Below are positions 53,225-64,000 of a stretch of 64,000 nt of DNA, piece after piece. A program made the position numbers and the translations under genes. The notes beneath the pieces were generated by a model. The model saw nothing but the letters and a program-made list of their open reading frames with translations, was not told the origin of the DNA and did not search any database. Each line of letters starts with the position of its first letter. Position 1 is the stretch's first letter. The stretch comes from Agelas oroides (Eukaryota > Porifera > Demospongiae > Agelasida > Agelasidae), in the NCBI GenBank assembly GCA_949130485.1, contig OX422205.1, positions 6,217,415 through 6,281,414 of the forward strand, given 5' to 3'.

Positions 53225-56200
53225 TCACACTGCTTGCTTCCTCGCGCCAGGTCTGGGGGGTGGCTTTGATGGGGGCTCTGAATGCTGTGACACACCATAT
53301 TTGGGTGGTGGCCCGCTGGGAGGCTCTGAGATACCATACTGGAGCTGTGGAGGAGGCCGGGGTGGAGGGTGGGAAGGGGGTTCAGGAAGGGAGTGACCTG
53401 GTTGGGGTTCCTCCATTTTTATGGCACCTGGTCCCCATGCGAGTGAGGGAGCCTTCCATTCCTCCCCATTTAGTGCAGCCTGTGGGGGTATATACACATG
53501 GTGAGTGTGTGTGTGTGAGGGGGGGGAGTGAAATGAAGTAATTGAAAAATGCTATAGTAAACTTCAACCTTGCATGGCATTTTTTTTTTCATTTGCTGTG
53601 AACTACAAGCCCATTAGTGAACTTACAATAAAGTAGCATACACAAGCAAAGAAGAGACACATGGCTCCCAAAATGCCCGAGAGAACAAAGAAACAGGGAC
53701 CCAAAAACCTGGAGAGAGGAGGAGGGATGGGAGCGAGGGAGGAGAAAGGAGAGGAGAGAAAGAGAGAGGAGGAGGAATGGGAGAGAAGGCAATGTGAAGG
53801 TGTTCAGGAAAATGTGTCCTGGCTTAGTAACTAGCCTCCTCATTCTTAGACTTGTTCTCTTTAAGGTTACGATCAACTGCGCGGGAGGCTGTTGGCATAG
53901 TAAATTTGATATTTATCTCAAGCAAGTTACAGTCCAACAGCACATGAACGAAATAATACATTATACGGAGCCAAAAAAGCTTCTGTTTTAAAACGCCCCA
54001 ACACATTCGAACCAGCAATTAGCCGCACCGCTCAAACACTTTTGCACCAAATTATTAGGCAACTTTAAAGAGTTTGATCCTGAGTTTTTTTCTTGCAGTA
54101 CTAAACGGTATTTGCTAGGTCGGCACATGAAGATATCTGGTGCTTTAACTGCTTTAGGCATAAGAAATGCGCTTCAGAGTGTAGAAGCTTCAATTCAAGT
54201 CCAATTTTCGAGATCTCTCTTTTACATGCCACCCTGCTAAATACACTGCGCTACCTGTACAACACACCAGAACACAGAAGAAACGCTTTCCTTGTCTTAT
54301 ATTTAGTGCAAAGATGAGCGATCTGCATTCGAAATACGGCAAGGCCTCGAGCATCGCCAGTGAGTTTGGGGACGCGGGTTCGTGCAGCTTCCATAGTTAA
54401 TTATTATTGTGCACTGTGTCAACTATAATTGCTTACGTCAACAATTGGCACTTGTATGCATTTCACAGGTTTCCAACCAGTTGATCGGAACCTTAAGTAG
54501 TGAAAGGCTAGTCTCGTTCCCAGAAGGTCTGGGCATGAGACTAGGAAAAGGCCAGGTACATTTTATCACACAAATGAGCAAGAGGAAGAAAGGGTCCGGC
54601 AGCCTTTTCTGGAGGCTAGTGATCCATGGTGCCAGGGATTCACTACACACAGACTGATGGACGACTGTTTTGGTTGAGTGACTTACAGTAGGTAGAGTAG
54701 TAAGCGAAAGATGTAGTTTCTTCCCACTATTCCAGTGAAGTGAATAAAAGGAGCAATGTACTTTTGACCCCTGTGTGTGTGTGTGCGTGTGTGTGTGTGT
54801 GTGCGTGCGTGTGTGTGTGTGTGTGTGTGCACGTGTGTGCGTGTGTGTATGTGTGTGCGTGTATGTGTGTGCGTGTGTATGTGTGTGCGTGTGTGTGTGC
54901 GTGTGTGTGTGCGTGTGTATGTGTGTGTGCGTGTGTGTGCGTGTGCATGTGTGTGTGCGTGTGCATGTGTGGTGTGTGCACGTGTGTGTGTGCACGTGTG
55001 TGTGTGCACGTGTGTATGTGTGTGTGCATGTGTGGTGTGTGCACGTGTGTGTGTGCACGTGTGTATGTGTGTGTGTGCATGTGTGTGTGTGTGTGTGTGT
55101 GCATGTGTGTGTGTGCATGTGTGTGTGTGTTTGTGTGTAAAGTTACAGAGCTGTTTATCAGTTGATACCGTATGTATACGCCAAGATGGCAGCACCGGTA
55201 TTATCCAGCCTCGTACCCAGGTCACATGCAGGAGGAAAAGTGTCCCACGTGGCTTAGGTATGAGGTTAAAGTATTAGCATATGAAAGTGATCACATGTTC
55301 TCTTATTAGACCTTCAGCAGCCTCGTACCCAGGTCGCTTCTCACACAAACGACCTGGGTATGGGGCATTGTGTCCATTCTTACGGTCTCTCGACGTTTGT
55401 TTTCTTGGCTCTCCGTGCACTCCGTGGATACTCCAAAAAGAAAATGATCAAACCAATCAAACTATGAAGATGAGTAAAGGATTCACACACGGCCAGAAAT
55501 TGTTGAACACTGAAAATCAAATATTATGGTTCTCAAATGTACACATACTGTCATATTAGGCAAGTTCCTGTGTGCAAAAAGGATGTCTGGGAACATGAGC
55601 CAACGTCCCATAGTTGAACCATTTGATAGGGTTGTGTTATCATGTCCCTAGAGCCCTGGAGGGATACGCTCTGTAGTACCACTAGTCTCGTCTTGTAGGC
55701 GTGCCTGTAGCCCTGCTGAAAAATAGGATCTGGACACTTTCACAAAACACTGTCAGGTTTGACCGACTGAGCCACTGGAGCTATTATATACCCTACCCTC
55801 TCATGACAAAAAGAGTCTGGTGACACAAGCACAAATCTTTGGGCTAGAATCTAGGAGTGACAGATACTTCAATCATCTGGAATATCCCAAGATGCTCAAG
55901 CTGCTGTCAACCAATAGCATACCCACCAGGGTCAGTTAGCCTTACAGCCATATTCCCAGACCTTTCATCCCCATCACGCTGGGGTTAGAAAGTTATGAAC
56001 TTGGGGTGCACTTGTGGTTTATATCCCAATGTCTGTGTACCACTGGATGACCATTTGGGGGGGGGCAGTAGGATACATAACTTTCCATCGTGTGACAGTA
56101 CCAAAGCTATGTGGGGCTCTGCTGTCCAGTGTGATGGTGTCCACGGTTGCTGCCACGATGCCACCAATGAAAATAACTGCAGAGACACAAAACAATAGCT

Positions 56201-56781
56201 AAAACCACATTTGTGTTGGTACAGTAAGCCTCCTCCTACCATCCACCCTCCCCCCTTTGGTTTGCATATTGTAAGCATCAAAAATGGATAGTGGGAAGGC
56301 CTGCAAACAAGGGTAGTTCTACATGCTGTTTCTATTTAAAGTATACAAACATTACTGCAAGCAAAATTCTGAAATATTAGATTCTGGAAAGGCCTCTTCA
56401 CAAATTATGTATCAACTGCCAGCAGATGTCAAAAAAGTGGATCTCTTTTGTTTGGACACTGGTCACAGCAGCTACAAGCTACTTCAGGCAATGATCAGCT
56501 GGGCTGTAATTTCCTAAAACCTTGTGGCTTGCCATGTTTGTCAAGTTGTTAAAACCCAATAATATCATAGTTTGGTGTTTGTAAAAGCTGTGTGGCGCTG
56601 TACAGGTGGCTAGCAAATCTCAAACACTGTGATTCGGACAAATGTGGGCTATGCTACCGTACTCACTGGCCGCAGCGTAGAGCGCGTTCATGTTCCCCCA
56701 CATCGCCCATTCCACTCGACAGCAGCAGCAGTTGGCGTTGGGCCCACAGCACTCACGAGTCCCTTCCTCCCTTCCCGACAT
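53225..56781 (-). CDS. Orphan membrane protein with Cys-rich start and Pro-rich tail (incomplete model)
   Basis: Four exons are supported. 56781..56667 has MSGREEGTRECCGPNANCCC then a hydrophobic stretch. The exon starting at 56176 continues that membrane helix (IIFIGGIVAATV); its donor is unresolved. 53708..53627 encodes a second helix (GPCFFVLSGILGAMCLFFAC). 53479..53225 encodes a cytosolic tail rich in Pro (PPSHPPPRPPPQ, PPSGPPPKYG, PPSKPPPRPG), suited to SH3/WW binding. Middle exons between 56000 and 53800 are not settled; candidates lie near 55700 and 54640. It might be a two- to four-helix plasma-membrane protein. I do not recognise the family, and joining all four exons into one gene is itself an inference. 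Confidence 0.45.
54771..55138. repeat. (GT)n/(GTGC)n variant array
   Basis: About 370 bp of alternating purine-pyrimidine GTGTGT/GCGTGT/GCACGTGT. It is potentially Z-DNA forming. All frames are open by composition only. Confidence 0.95.
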
Positions 56782-56945
56782 CGCGCCCGAACATTCACTT
56801 GAAAAACTAAAATCACACACTCCCAAACAAGACCTGACACTCGACTTCAGGGCTCCAAAACAGGATGTCAAGTCCTAGTTTCGCCGGATGGGCAGTCCCC
56901 TCCCCCGGCCCCCTCTTTAATATTGTCCCCTCGGACGCGTGGCCC

Positions 56946-57247
56946 TAGTCTCGAGCCCGCGCGCGCCTCCAGGCGAGAAACGGTCTGGTGAACGAAGTCA
57001 AATTTCTTGGGCTTATTCCCCAAAAGTGGTAATGACCAATGCGAGATTGGTAATTATTACGTAGCACTTCCCTTACAACAGTAAAATTTGTTCATCTCAA
57101 TTCAAGTATCCGTACCTTTTTTGAGCGGGTTGGCCGCAAAATGTTTTGATCATTATTGTCGCAAAAGCGTGCGCTAGCCCAAGAAATTCAACTTGGTTCA
57201 CCAGACCGTTTCTCCTCATGAGAGGGTGGGGTCTGGGGACGAGACTA
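56946..57247. mobile_element. Fold-back MITE, about 300 bp
   Basis: Outer ends TAGTCTCG...CGAGACTA. Inner arms of about 39 bp (GAGAAACGGTCTGGTGAAC; AATTTCTTGGGCT) are inverted at 56974-57013 and 57176-57214. It is a longer relative of the common TAGYCTCR family, upstream of the orphan membrane-protein gene. Confidence 0.85.
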
Positions 57248-57352
57248 AGTCTACCCTTCCCTACCCTTGTGACGAAATCTTTTTCCGTTTTTGTATACCG
57301 CAAGTGATCAAAACTGAAACAGGGAAGGCCTGGGAATTACCATTGGTTGAGT

Positions 57353-57476
57353 AAATCTCTCGTCTCGTGTCCACACCACATAGTTTGGTGTTGGTAAAGT
57401 TGGGTGGGGCTATCAAATCTCTCGTCTCGTGTCCACACCACATAGTTTGGTGTTGGTAAAGTTGGGTGGGGCTATC
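57353..57476. repeat. 62-bp tandem duplication
   Basis: Two copies beginning AAATCTCTCGTCTCGTGTCC. A partial third copy of its middle (CATAGTTTGGTGTT) occurs at 56568. Confidence 0.95.
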
Positions 57477-57600
57477 ATTTTTAATAGCTAATTTCCTGTA
57501 ATTAATAACTAATAATCTGTATAATAATCTGTATAAGACAATCTACTGTATAGAAAATGGGCTAAAATACCATCAAATAAGAATAATTACATGTTCACTG

Positions 57601-59045
<1,445 letters not shown>

Positions 59046-59144
59046 GTTTTTGCAGTCACGAATAGATCAACACTGACAAACGCATAGTGGTGCGCATTAT
59101 TTAGAAATATCAGCTGCACTTATAAAGCTTCATGCTGAGGTAGA
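59046..59144. promoter_or_regulatory. 99-bp shared promoter, STMP1-like/MRPL38
   Basis: Both start codons face away from this 99-bp segment. It includes GATAAA-free AT-rich sequence and a GTGCGCATTA motif. Bidirectional transcription is inferred from spacing. Confidence 0.5.
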
Positions 59145-61421
59145 ATGTATGGTCTAGGAGCTCTTCTGAAGGGTGGTAGTGTTGTGCTGACTCCCCTGGA
59201 TGTCGGGATGTCTCCTCTACTGCGCGTTGCAGCTACAGCAGGGGGATGCAGATGCTGTTCCATTCAAGGTGGAACTGAATGTGTGTGTGTATATATGTAT
59301 GCATGTTAATTAATATAATTTGCGTACATATATATGCTCCACATGCAATGTTTGGTTGAACACTCTAGTTCCTACCATCAAGAGCCGTAAGGCAAGAGCA
59401 GCCCGGTTCCAGCGGAATGAAACACTGAGACAGAACCGTCGAGACCCTGCATTGGAGAGTGCAGCAAGAAAGGACACATGTGAGGGAGGGGGTAACCTCG
59501 TTCTCAGCCTCTCACACTCATCACTTGATACTGCAAGCAAAAGCTGGGAGTGTGAGAGGCTTTGAACAAGGGATAGTAACATACCAGGTCACAAGGGGTA
59601 GTCACTTATATGTTGCCTGTTAAAGCATTTGCAACCACGATCAAGTTTTTGGATCGGCAAAAAGTGTGCTTGATCGCTTGATCATTCCCTTCTGAGGCTC
59701 TTGATTGCTTGATTTTCAAGGGTCAAAGGTCAAATTGCAGCCGCATTCTTGATCTGTTGATTTTTAGCGGTCACCTTGATCCCTTGATCGGCCCCCCAAA
59801 AGGGCTTTGATCGCTTGATTCAATTTTGATCCCGGTCACAAACGCTTTTAGGACATATAAGTGACTACCCCTTGAAGTCACGACTGTACATCTTCTAAGT
59901 AAACTTACTCTTGTTTCCTGAGCAGAGAGAGTCTTGGAACAAGATTCCCCCCAAAACTTCTTTCGTAGCTCCTACAAACAGCCTGGACTGGAGTTTCAGC
60001 CCTTATTTAAGTAGACATTTGGAAGTTTTTGTTGTTAGTGTTAAAATGGGCATTTGATTGCTGGTCTAGGAAGACGCTTGTTCTTGTTGCATTTCAGTGA
60101 GAGTCCCCCTGGACAAGGTGCATGAAGAGTGGCAGCAGTATCGAGGGAGGAACCATCTCCAGACAGTGGGGCTCCATTTTCACATCTACCGAGACGTCTT
60201 TGGGACACTGTTCCAGCCCCGAGGGTTCATGAGAGTCGTGTGTGGAGCTGAGCATGAGGTGCACAGAGGGAACATCATCACTGCTGAGAAGGTACACCTT
60301 ATGACATACTATGTACTACTCACATGTTCTGAAGTTTTCCTCTCCCCCATGGCCTAGGTACGGGGCTAACCTGATCATGTACAATCTACCCATATACCAC
60401 ACATACTGAAATTTTTGCTGGAAAAACAGTTTGTAAAAGCCCCAAGAAGTTTGCCACGCAATGTTTTTGACAGTATAATGCACACCACATATACTAATAC
60501 ACATAACGCACATAATTTCATGTTGTATGTTTATGAATGCATACCAACTCACGAAATATGCAAAAACACAAACACACACACACCAGGCTGGTGACCCTCC
60601 CACGGTGACTTCTTTACCAAGGGACTGTCTCTCCACCCTTCTCCTCACCAACCCAGATGGCCACCTGCTTAGCAATAACGAAGAACTCCTTCACTGGATG
60701 GTGTAAGGTCCCTCAAGGTCATTCAGTCCCAAATCTCATTCCACGGTGGAATGGGAATGGGAACAATACTGTAAATGTCAAAATAGGCAACAAAACTACA
60801 GTACCGGAGTGCGTTTCAAAGCTCTAATCTGATTGGTTGGGTTAGGGTTTATTAGGGTTGGGTTAGGGTTAATTTAGGGTGTTGTCAGGGCAACAGCGCA
60901 TACGGCGTATAATTATTGACCAATAGGATTGGAGTTTTGAAAAGGTACCCCGGGATGGCTCCAACAAAATCTGGCCTTTGGTAATTAATTTCAAAGTTCA
61001 ATATTACATTCTCCGATAACCAACTATAAGAGTTTTTGTGATAGCTAATTTCGGGTCTCTACAATCACATGTTGCTTGGTGCTCAGTGTGATTTCAGTTA
61101 ATCATGATGGATGACATTGTCCAAGGTGATGTACTTTTTGTTCTTCTTCACTTCAGTGTGAACATTCGGGATGGTGACCCTGCTACGGGTGAGACTGTGT
61201 GCCCCTACCTGCCCCCCGTCCCCCCCAGAGGAACCGGGTTCCACCGCTTCGTGTTTGCCCTGTACACACACACAAACCTCCTCCTCAGTAACAAATTACC
61301 CAGTGTACGCCAAGAAGCTTCGTGGTATGTCATGCGGGTATAGCACTAATGTATCCATGTAGACCACTTTACTAGCCACCAGCGTTAGTAAAACTATTGG
61401 TTCACCACACACACACGCACA

Positions 61422-61478
<57 letters not shown>

Positions 61479-62121
61479 TAGGTTGAATGAGCGTAGTTTC
61501 TCTACACAGCAGTTCCTAGCCAACCATCCCACCATACAGCCATACACCTTCTGCTTCTACCAGTGTCAGTGGGATGAAAGTGTCCACAAGACCTACATGG
61601 ACACATTGGGTAATCCACTCCTGGCTAGCTGTTGGGAAATAACCTTCAAACTTGGCTCAACCATCACTAGCTAGCTATTGCCAGGCCTTAGCTTGCAATG
61701 TGGAATTCACACAGAATTTCGGCTGCAAGTGAAACTGGGGGCAAGGTCAGCTAGCTGTACCAACCATGCCCAACCTTCATCAGCAAAACCAAGCAGATGA
61801 GGGCTAGGTTCCTTTGCTAGTGTCTGGACTTCTGGAACCAGCAGCATAGAAAAGCCAGCTAGGCCCTCTTCCCCCCAGTCTTCTTGTATTTGCAAGATCC
61901 TTAGAGCTATATAGAAGCCACTACTTCTAGTCACCTCCATGTATGCAGTGGCTGGTAGCTAGCTGTGCTGACCCTTGTGCAACTGTCATTAGTAGCCATT
62001 GCATCTTCTCCCAGTCTACCCGGAGCCAGTGTACGACTTTGAGGAGGAGGTGACACCAAGAACAGTGAGGCAGGCAGAGGTGCGGCAGAAGAGGGCCGAC
62101 AAATACAGAAACCAATATTGA
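59145..62121 (+). CDS. MRPL38: Mitochondrial ribosomal protein L38 (mL38)
   Basis: Seven exons: 59145..59268, 59369..59479, 60098..60291, 60587..60702, 61157..61324, 61482..61609, 62015..62121 (948 nt, 315 aa; human 380, so the N-terminus is shorter). It is a large-subunit mitoribosome protein with a PEBP-like fold. The N-terminus MYGLGALLKGGSVVLTPLDV is an amphipathic targeting sequence. Matching blocks are VPLDKVHEEW, HIYRDVFG, TNPDGHLL..NEELLHWM, CPYLPPVPPRGTGFHRFVFAL and FYQCQWDESV. The C-terminal tail ends ADKYRNQY. A 283-bp MITE fills most of intron 2, and a (CA)n tract leads into the acceptor of exon 6. Confidence 0.93.
59592..59874. mobile_element. MITE with CAAGGGGTAGTCACTTATAT ends
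   Basis: Perfect 22-bp terminal inverted repeats extend imperfectly to about 40 bp. The interior is built from repeated CTTGATC(R)CTTGATC-like motifs. It is 283 bp and noncoding, in MRPL38 intron 2. No exact target duplication was found. Confidence 0.85.
60801..60949. mobile_element. Fold-back element with telomere-like TTAGGG core
   Basis: Imperfect inverted arms (GTACCGGAG...TTTCAAAGCTCTAATC...ATTGG) enclose four to five GGGTTAGGGTT-type units at 60837-60885. It lies in MRPL38 intron 4. Confidence 0.65.
61402..61476. repeat. (CA)n microsatellite
   Basis: About 35 CA units in MRPL38 intron 5, next to the exon 6 acceptor. Confidence 0.95.
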
Positions 62122-62313
62122 TCTTGTCATGTGCTAGGTGTCCAATCATTGTATGCCGGCTGCATTCTCCCTCATGAAAACAAAAACACCCTCGCTGAAT
62201 TATAGCCTCATTCCCAGGCGGTTCCCCAGCTTTTCAATCACATAAGTTTCTTGCCTCACGTTGGAATAGAGGATACATACAGAGAGAGGATTGTGGGGGC
62301 TGGTGGTTGTCCG

Positions 62314-62386
62314 ATTGTTGTAGCTCAGTGGCAGAGCACTGGCTGCACAAGCCAGGTGTCCTGGGTTCAATTCCTGGCAACTGCCG
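62314..62386 (+). tRNA. tRNA-Val(CAC)-like sequence, probably a pseudogene or SINE head
   Basis: The D arm GCTC-AGTGGCA-GAGC, anticodon arm CTGGC-TGCACAA-GCCAG (anticodon CAC) and T arm CTGGG-TTCAATT-CCTGG all fold. The acceptor stem pairs only in its inner four bases, and position 33, normally U, is G. Both faults argue against a working tRNA. It lies between the MRPL38 and BBS4 stops, followed by a fold-back repeat end (GCCTGGGAACACGGCTA). Confidence 0.45.
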
Positions 62387-62622
62387 GCCTTTTCACTTCT
62401 CTATTATCGCCTCAAAACATCTAAATTCTCTTTATATTCACATGAGTTTTGCATACATTGTCACCAAAAGCTTCTGGAGAAGCCTGGGAACACGGCTACT
62501 ACTATTATAGCTATAATGAGTGTGCAGTGAAGGACGTTAATATCATCAGAAATACAATAATATAATGATGTTTTGTATAAATATGTTTTGTGAACCTAAG
62601 TGGTTGGGTTGCCGAGTTGTCA

Positions 62623-63720
62623 TCACATCTTGAAACCATAGCTGCTGCCTCGTGGGATGGCATCAGCCGGCTCCATATAGTCACTATCATCCTCCATAGT
62701 CTTAGCTGCTGCTCCAGTTTCTAGACCACTGGTTTGTGGCGTCGTCTGTGGCTTGCTGTTTGAACCGTTACCAGCCTCCTCCTCCAGACCATCTCCCTCT
62801 TTATGATCAGGTTTGATGGTCTTGTTCTCATCTCTCTTCCTTTCTCCCTTCTCTGCTAACTCCTCTCCTACGTGCAGAATGGGGCCCAACCTCTTTCTGA
62901 CATCCAGAACCTGAGGTGAAGAGAAGCAGCAAGACAACCTCAGTATAACCAACAAGAACCAATCAATTTAGAAGCTAAACTACATAATAAAGAATAACCA
63001 TTTCACTTATTGACAAGCTTCAAAGATCACCACACAAAGATGCACATGGAGCTACTGTGGAGAAGCTACAGCACATGGTAGGTACCTCGGGGTCAGGATT
63101 GGGGTGCTTGAACTTGCGAAACTTGCTCTCAAACTGGTCAAACTGCTTCGCAGCTTGCCCCTTCTCACCGGTGTTGTACAGCAGGATGGCGTAGTTGAGG
63201 TGGACCAAAGGGTCTTCCCTGCACACAGAGGGGGGGGTTCAGTGAAAGTGTTGATGCACATACAGCCTCATTCCCAGGCCATGGTTGGGAATTAGCCAAG
63301 GACCTGGGAACAAGGCTGATGCCACCATTAGATCTGGCTCTCCCAACTAACCCAGTCCTTGGCGGGGAGAGGTGGGGAATTAGACTAACCATTAGACATA
63401 AACAAGAGTGCATCATGATGTCATTTTTATTGCAGTGAAATAAAATGACATCATCAGAGTGCACTCCTGCAAGACGTGATTTAGTCACTAACTTTTCCTG
63501 TGAGATTGCCTGCTTGTACGCTTGGCACGCATTCTCAGGGTCATTCAAGTGAGAGAGGGCAACTAGCAAAAAGAAAGAGAAAGAGACGTATTAGTGACAC
63601 AGTTTAATGGTTGTCGCTCCACTGCTATAGTATAGCTTACTGGCTAGCAGCATGTAGAGATGGCCGTTCTTGGAGTTGAGACTGATGGCCCCACTGAGAA
63701 AGTGAAACGCTGATGCATAT
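62623..63720 (-). CDS. BBS4: BBS4, C-terminal exons (gene continues past right edge)
   Basis: Four exons: 63720..63641, 63562..63493, 63218..63086, 62910..62623; upstream exons lie beyond the window or are too diverged to place in the last 280 bp. BBS4 is a TPR subunit of the BBSome, which carries membrane proteins to and from cilia. TPR features are visible: SAFHFLSGAISLNSKNGHLYMLLA, then LNDPENACQAYKQAIS, then DPLVHLNYAILLYNTGEKGQAAKQF, each a helix-turn-helix with the small/large residue pattern. The last exon is a low-complexity acidic/Thr-rich tail, as in other BBS4 proteins. The match is by recalled similarity to the human C-terminal TPRs. Confidence 0.85.
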
Positions 63721-64000
63721 CTTTAGGTGCACAAGTCAAGGATTCATCCATGTAGCTCTGACAAGCTAATCAGGCACACTAGTTTCTGCTTTTGGCAAGC
63801 AGGTTGTTTAATATGTCAGCACACCATCAGTAAGGTGGTAAAAAGAAGAAGGGAGTTGTCTCGAACCCAGGTTTTCCACCCTGGTTTGTATCTTATAGTT
63901 TTCTTCAAAGCTGCAAGACAAAATCCGGAATGAAAAGCCTGGGTTCAAAGTTAGGAGAAACAGGAGGATGGATACTGCTGCATGGTGAGGTGGATCAGTC

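Noticed and set aside
54438-54657. Candidate exon with a hydrophobic run (PFFLLLICVI) for the orphan membrane protein
   Set aside because: Neither flanking phase nor splice sites gave a consistent join, so it was left out of the model.
62314-62386. Functional tRNA-Val gene
   Set aside because: Guanine at position 33 and a half-paired acceptor stem make function unlikely; kept only as a tRNA-like feature.

Overview
This is a gene-dense eukaryotic window. The genes have many short GT-AG introns, animal-specific proteins (CBF-beta, kelch/BTB, death-domain ROCO, BBS4, TSNAXIP1, DIPK1), abundant dinucleotide microsatellites and many small fold-back repeats. The gene set and compact architecture point to an early-branching metazoan. 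A demosponge is my best guess, by inference only, because nothing here fixes the species. There is no prokaryotic operon, CRISPR array or intact autonomous transposon.

Layout. 0-0.5 kb (-): first exons of an unknown secreted protein running off the left edge. 0.85-4.0 kb (+): membrane dipeptidase A. 4.3-5.5 kb (-): intronless indoleamine 2,3-dioxygenase. 6.5-12.2 kb (-): a large LRR-ROC-COR-death (ROCO) protein with an N-terminal zinc-binding-like segment. 12.4-15.9 kb (+): dipeptidase B, followed by decayed dipeptidase exons. 17.4-19.9 kb (-): MEAK7/TLDc. 19.9-22.6 kb (+): inositol monophosphatase. 22.6-25.4 kb (-): dipeptidase C. 25.6-27.5 kb (-): RPL13. 27.9-28.8 kb (+): IDI1. 29.0-30.6 kb (+): UBE2C. 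31.8-33.1 kb (-): VWA protein with a GPI-like tail. 33.8-34.3 kb (-): secreted pesticin-like lysozyme. 35.1-36.8 kb (-): kelch-like. 37.0-41.6 kb (+): mitochondrial TyrRS. 41.8-47.0 kb (-): TSNAXIP1-like. 47.3-49.8 kb (-): DIPK1-like kinase-fold protein. 50.1-52.5 kb (+): CBF-beta. 53.2-56.8 kb (-): orphan membrane protein with a proline-rich tail. 57.6-59.0 kb (-): STMP1-like micropeptide. 59.1-62.1 kb (+): MRPL38. 62.6 kb to the right edge (-): BBS4 C-terminus.

How it fits together. Most genes are housekeeping and sit in head-to-head pairs with 60-400 bp between start codons: MEAK7/IMPA1, STMP1/MRPL38, KLHL/YARS2, ROCO/dipeptidase B, DIPK1/CBFB and RPL13/IDI1. These pairs imply shared promoters. 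The accessory layer is a three-copy dipeptidase family with conserved exon phases, plus the ROCO, IDO and pesticin-like genes, which plausibly serve innate defence or symbiont handling. The exon models were built by hand from splice signals and phase. For complete models the summed exon lengths are exact multiples of three.

The strongest non-genic signal is a family of short palindromes whose ends resemble TAGYCTCRTTCCCAGGCC, present about every 1.5-2 kb, mostly in introns. Alongside it are several distinct MITE-like elements (one with an 8-bp target duplication, two with TA duplications) and recurrent 40-65 bp tandem duplications, two of which copy splice sites.
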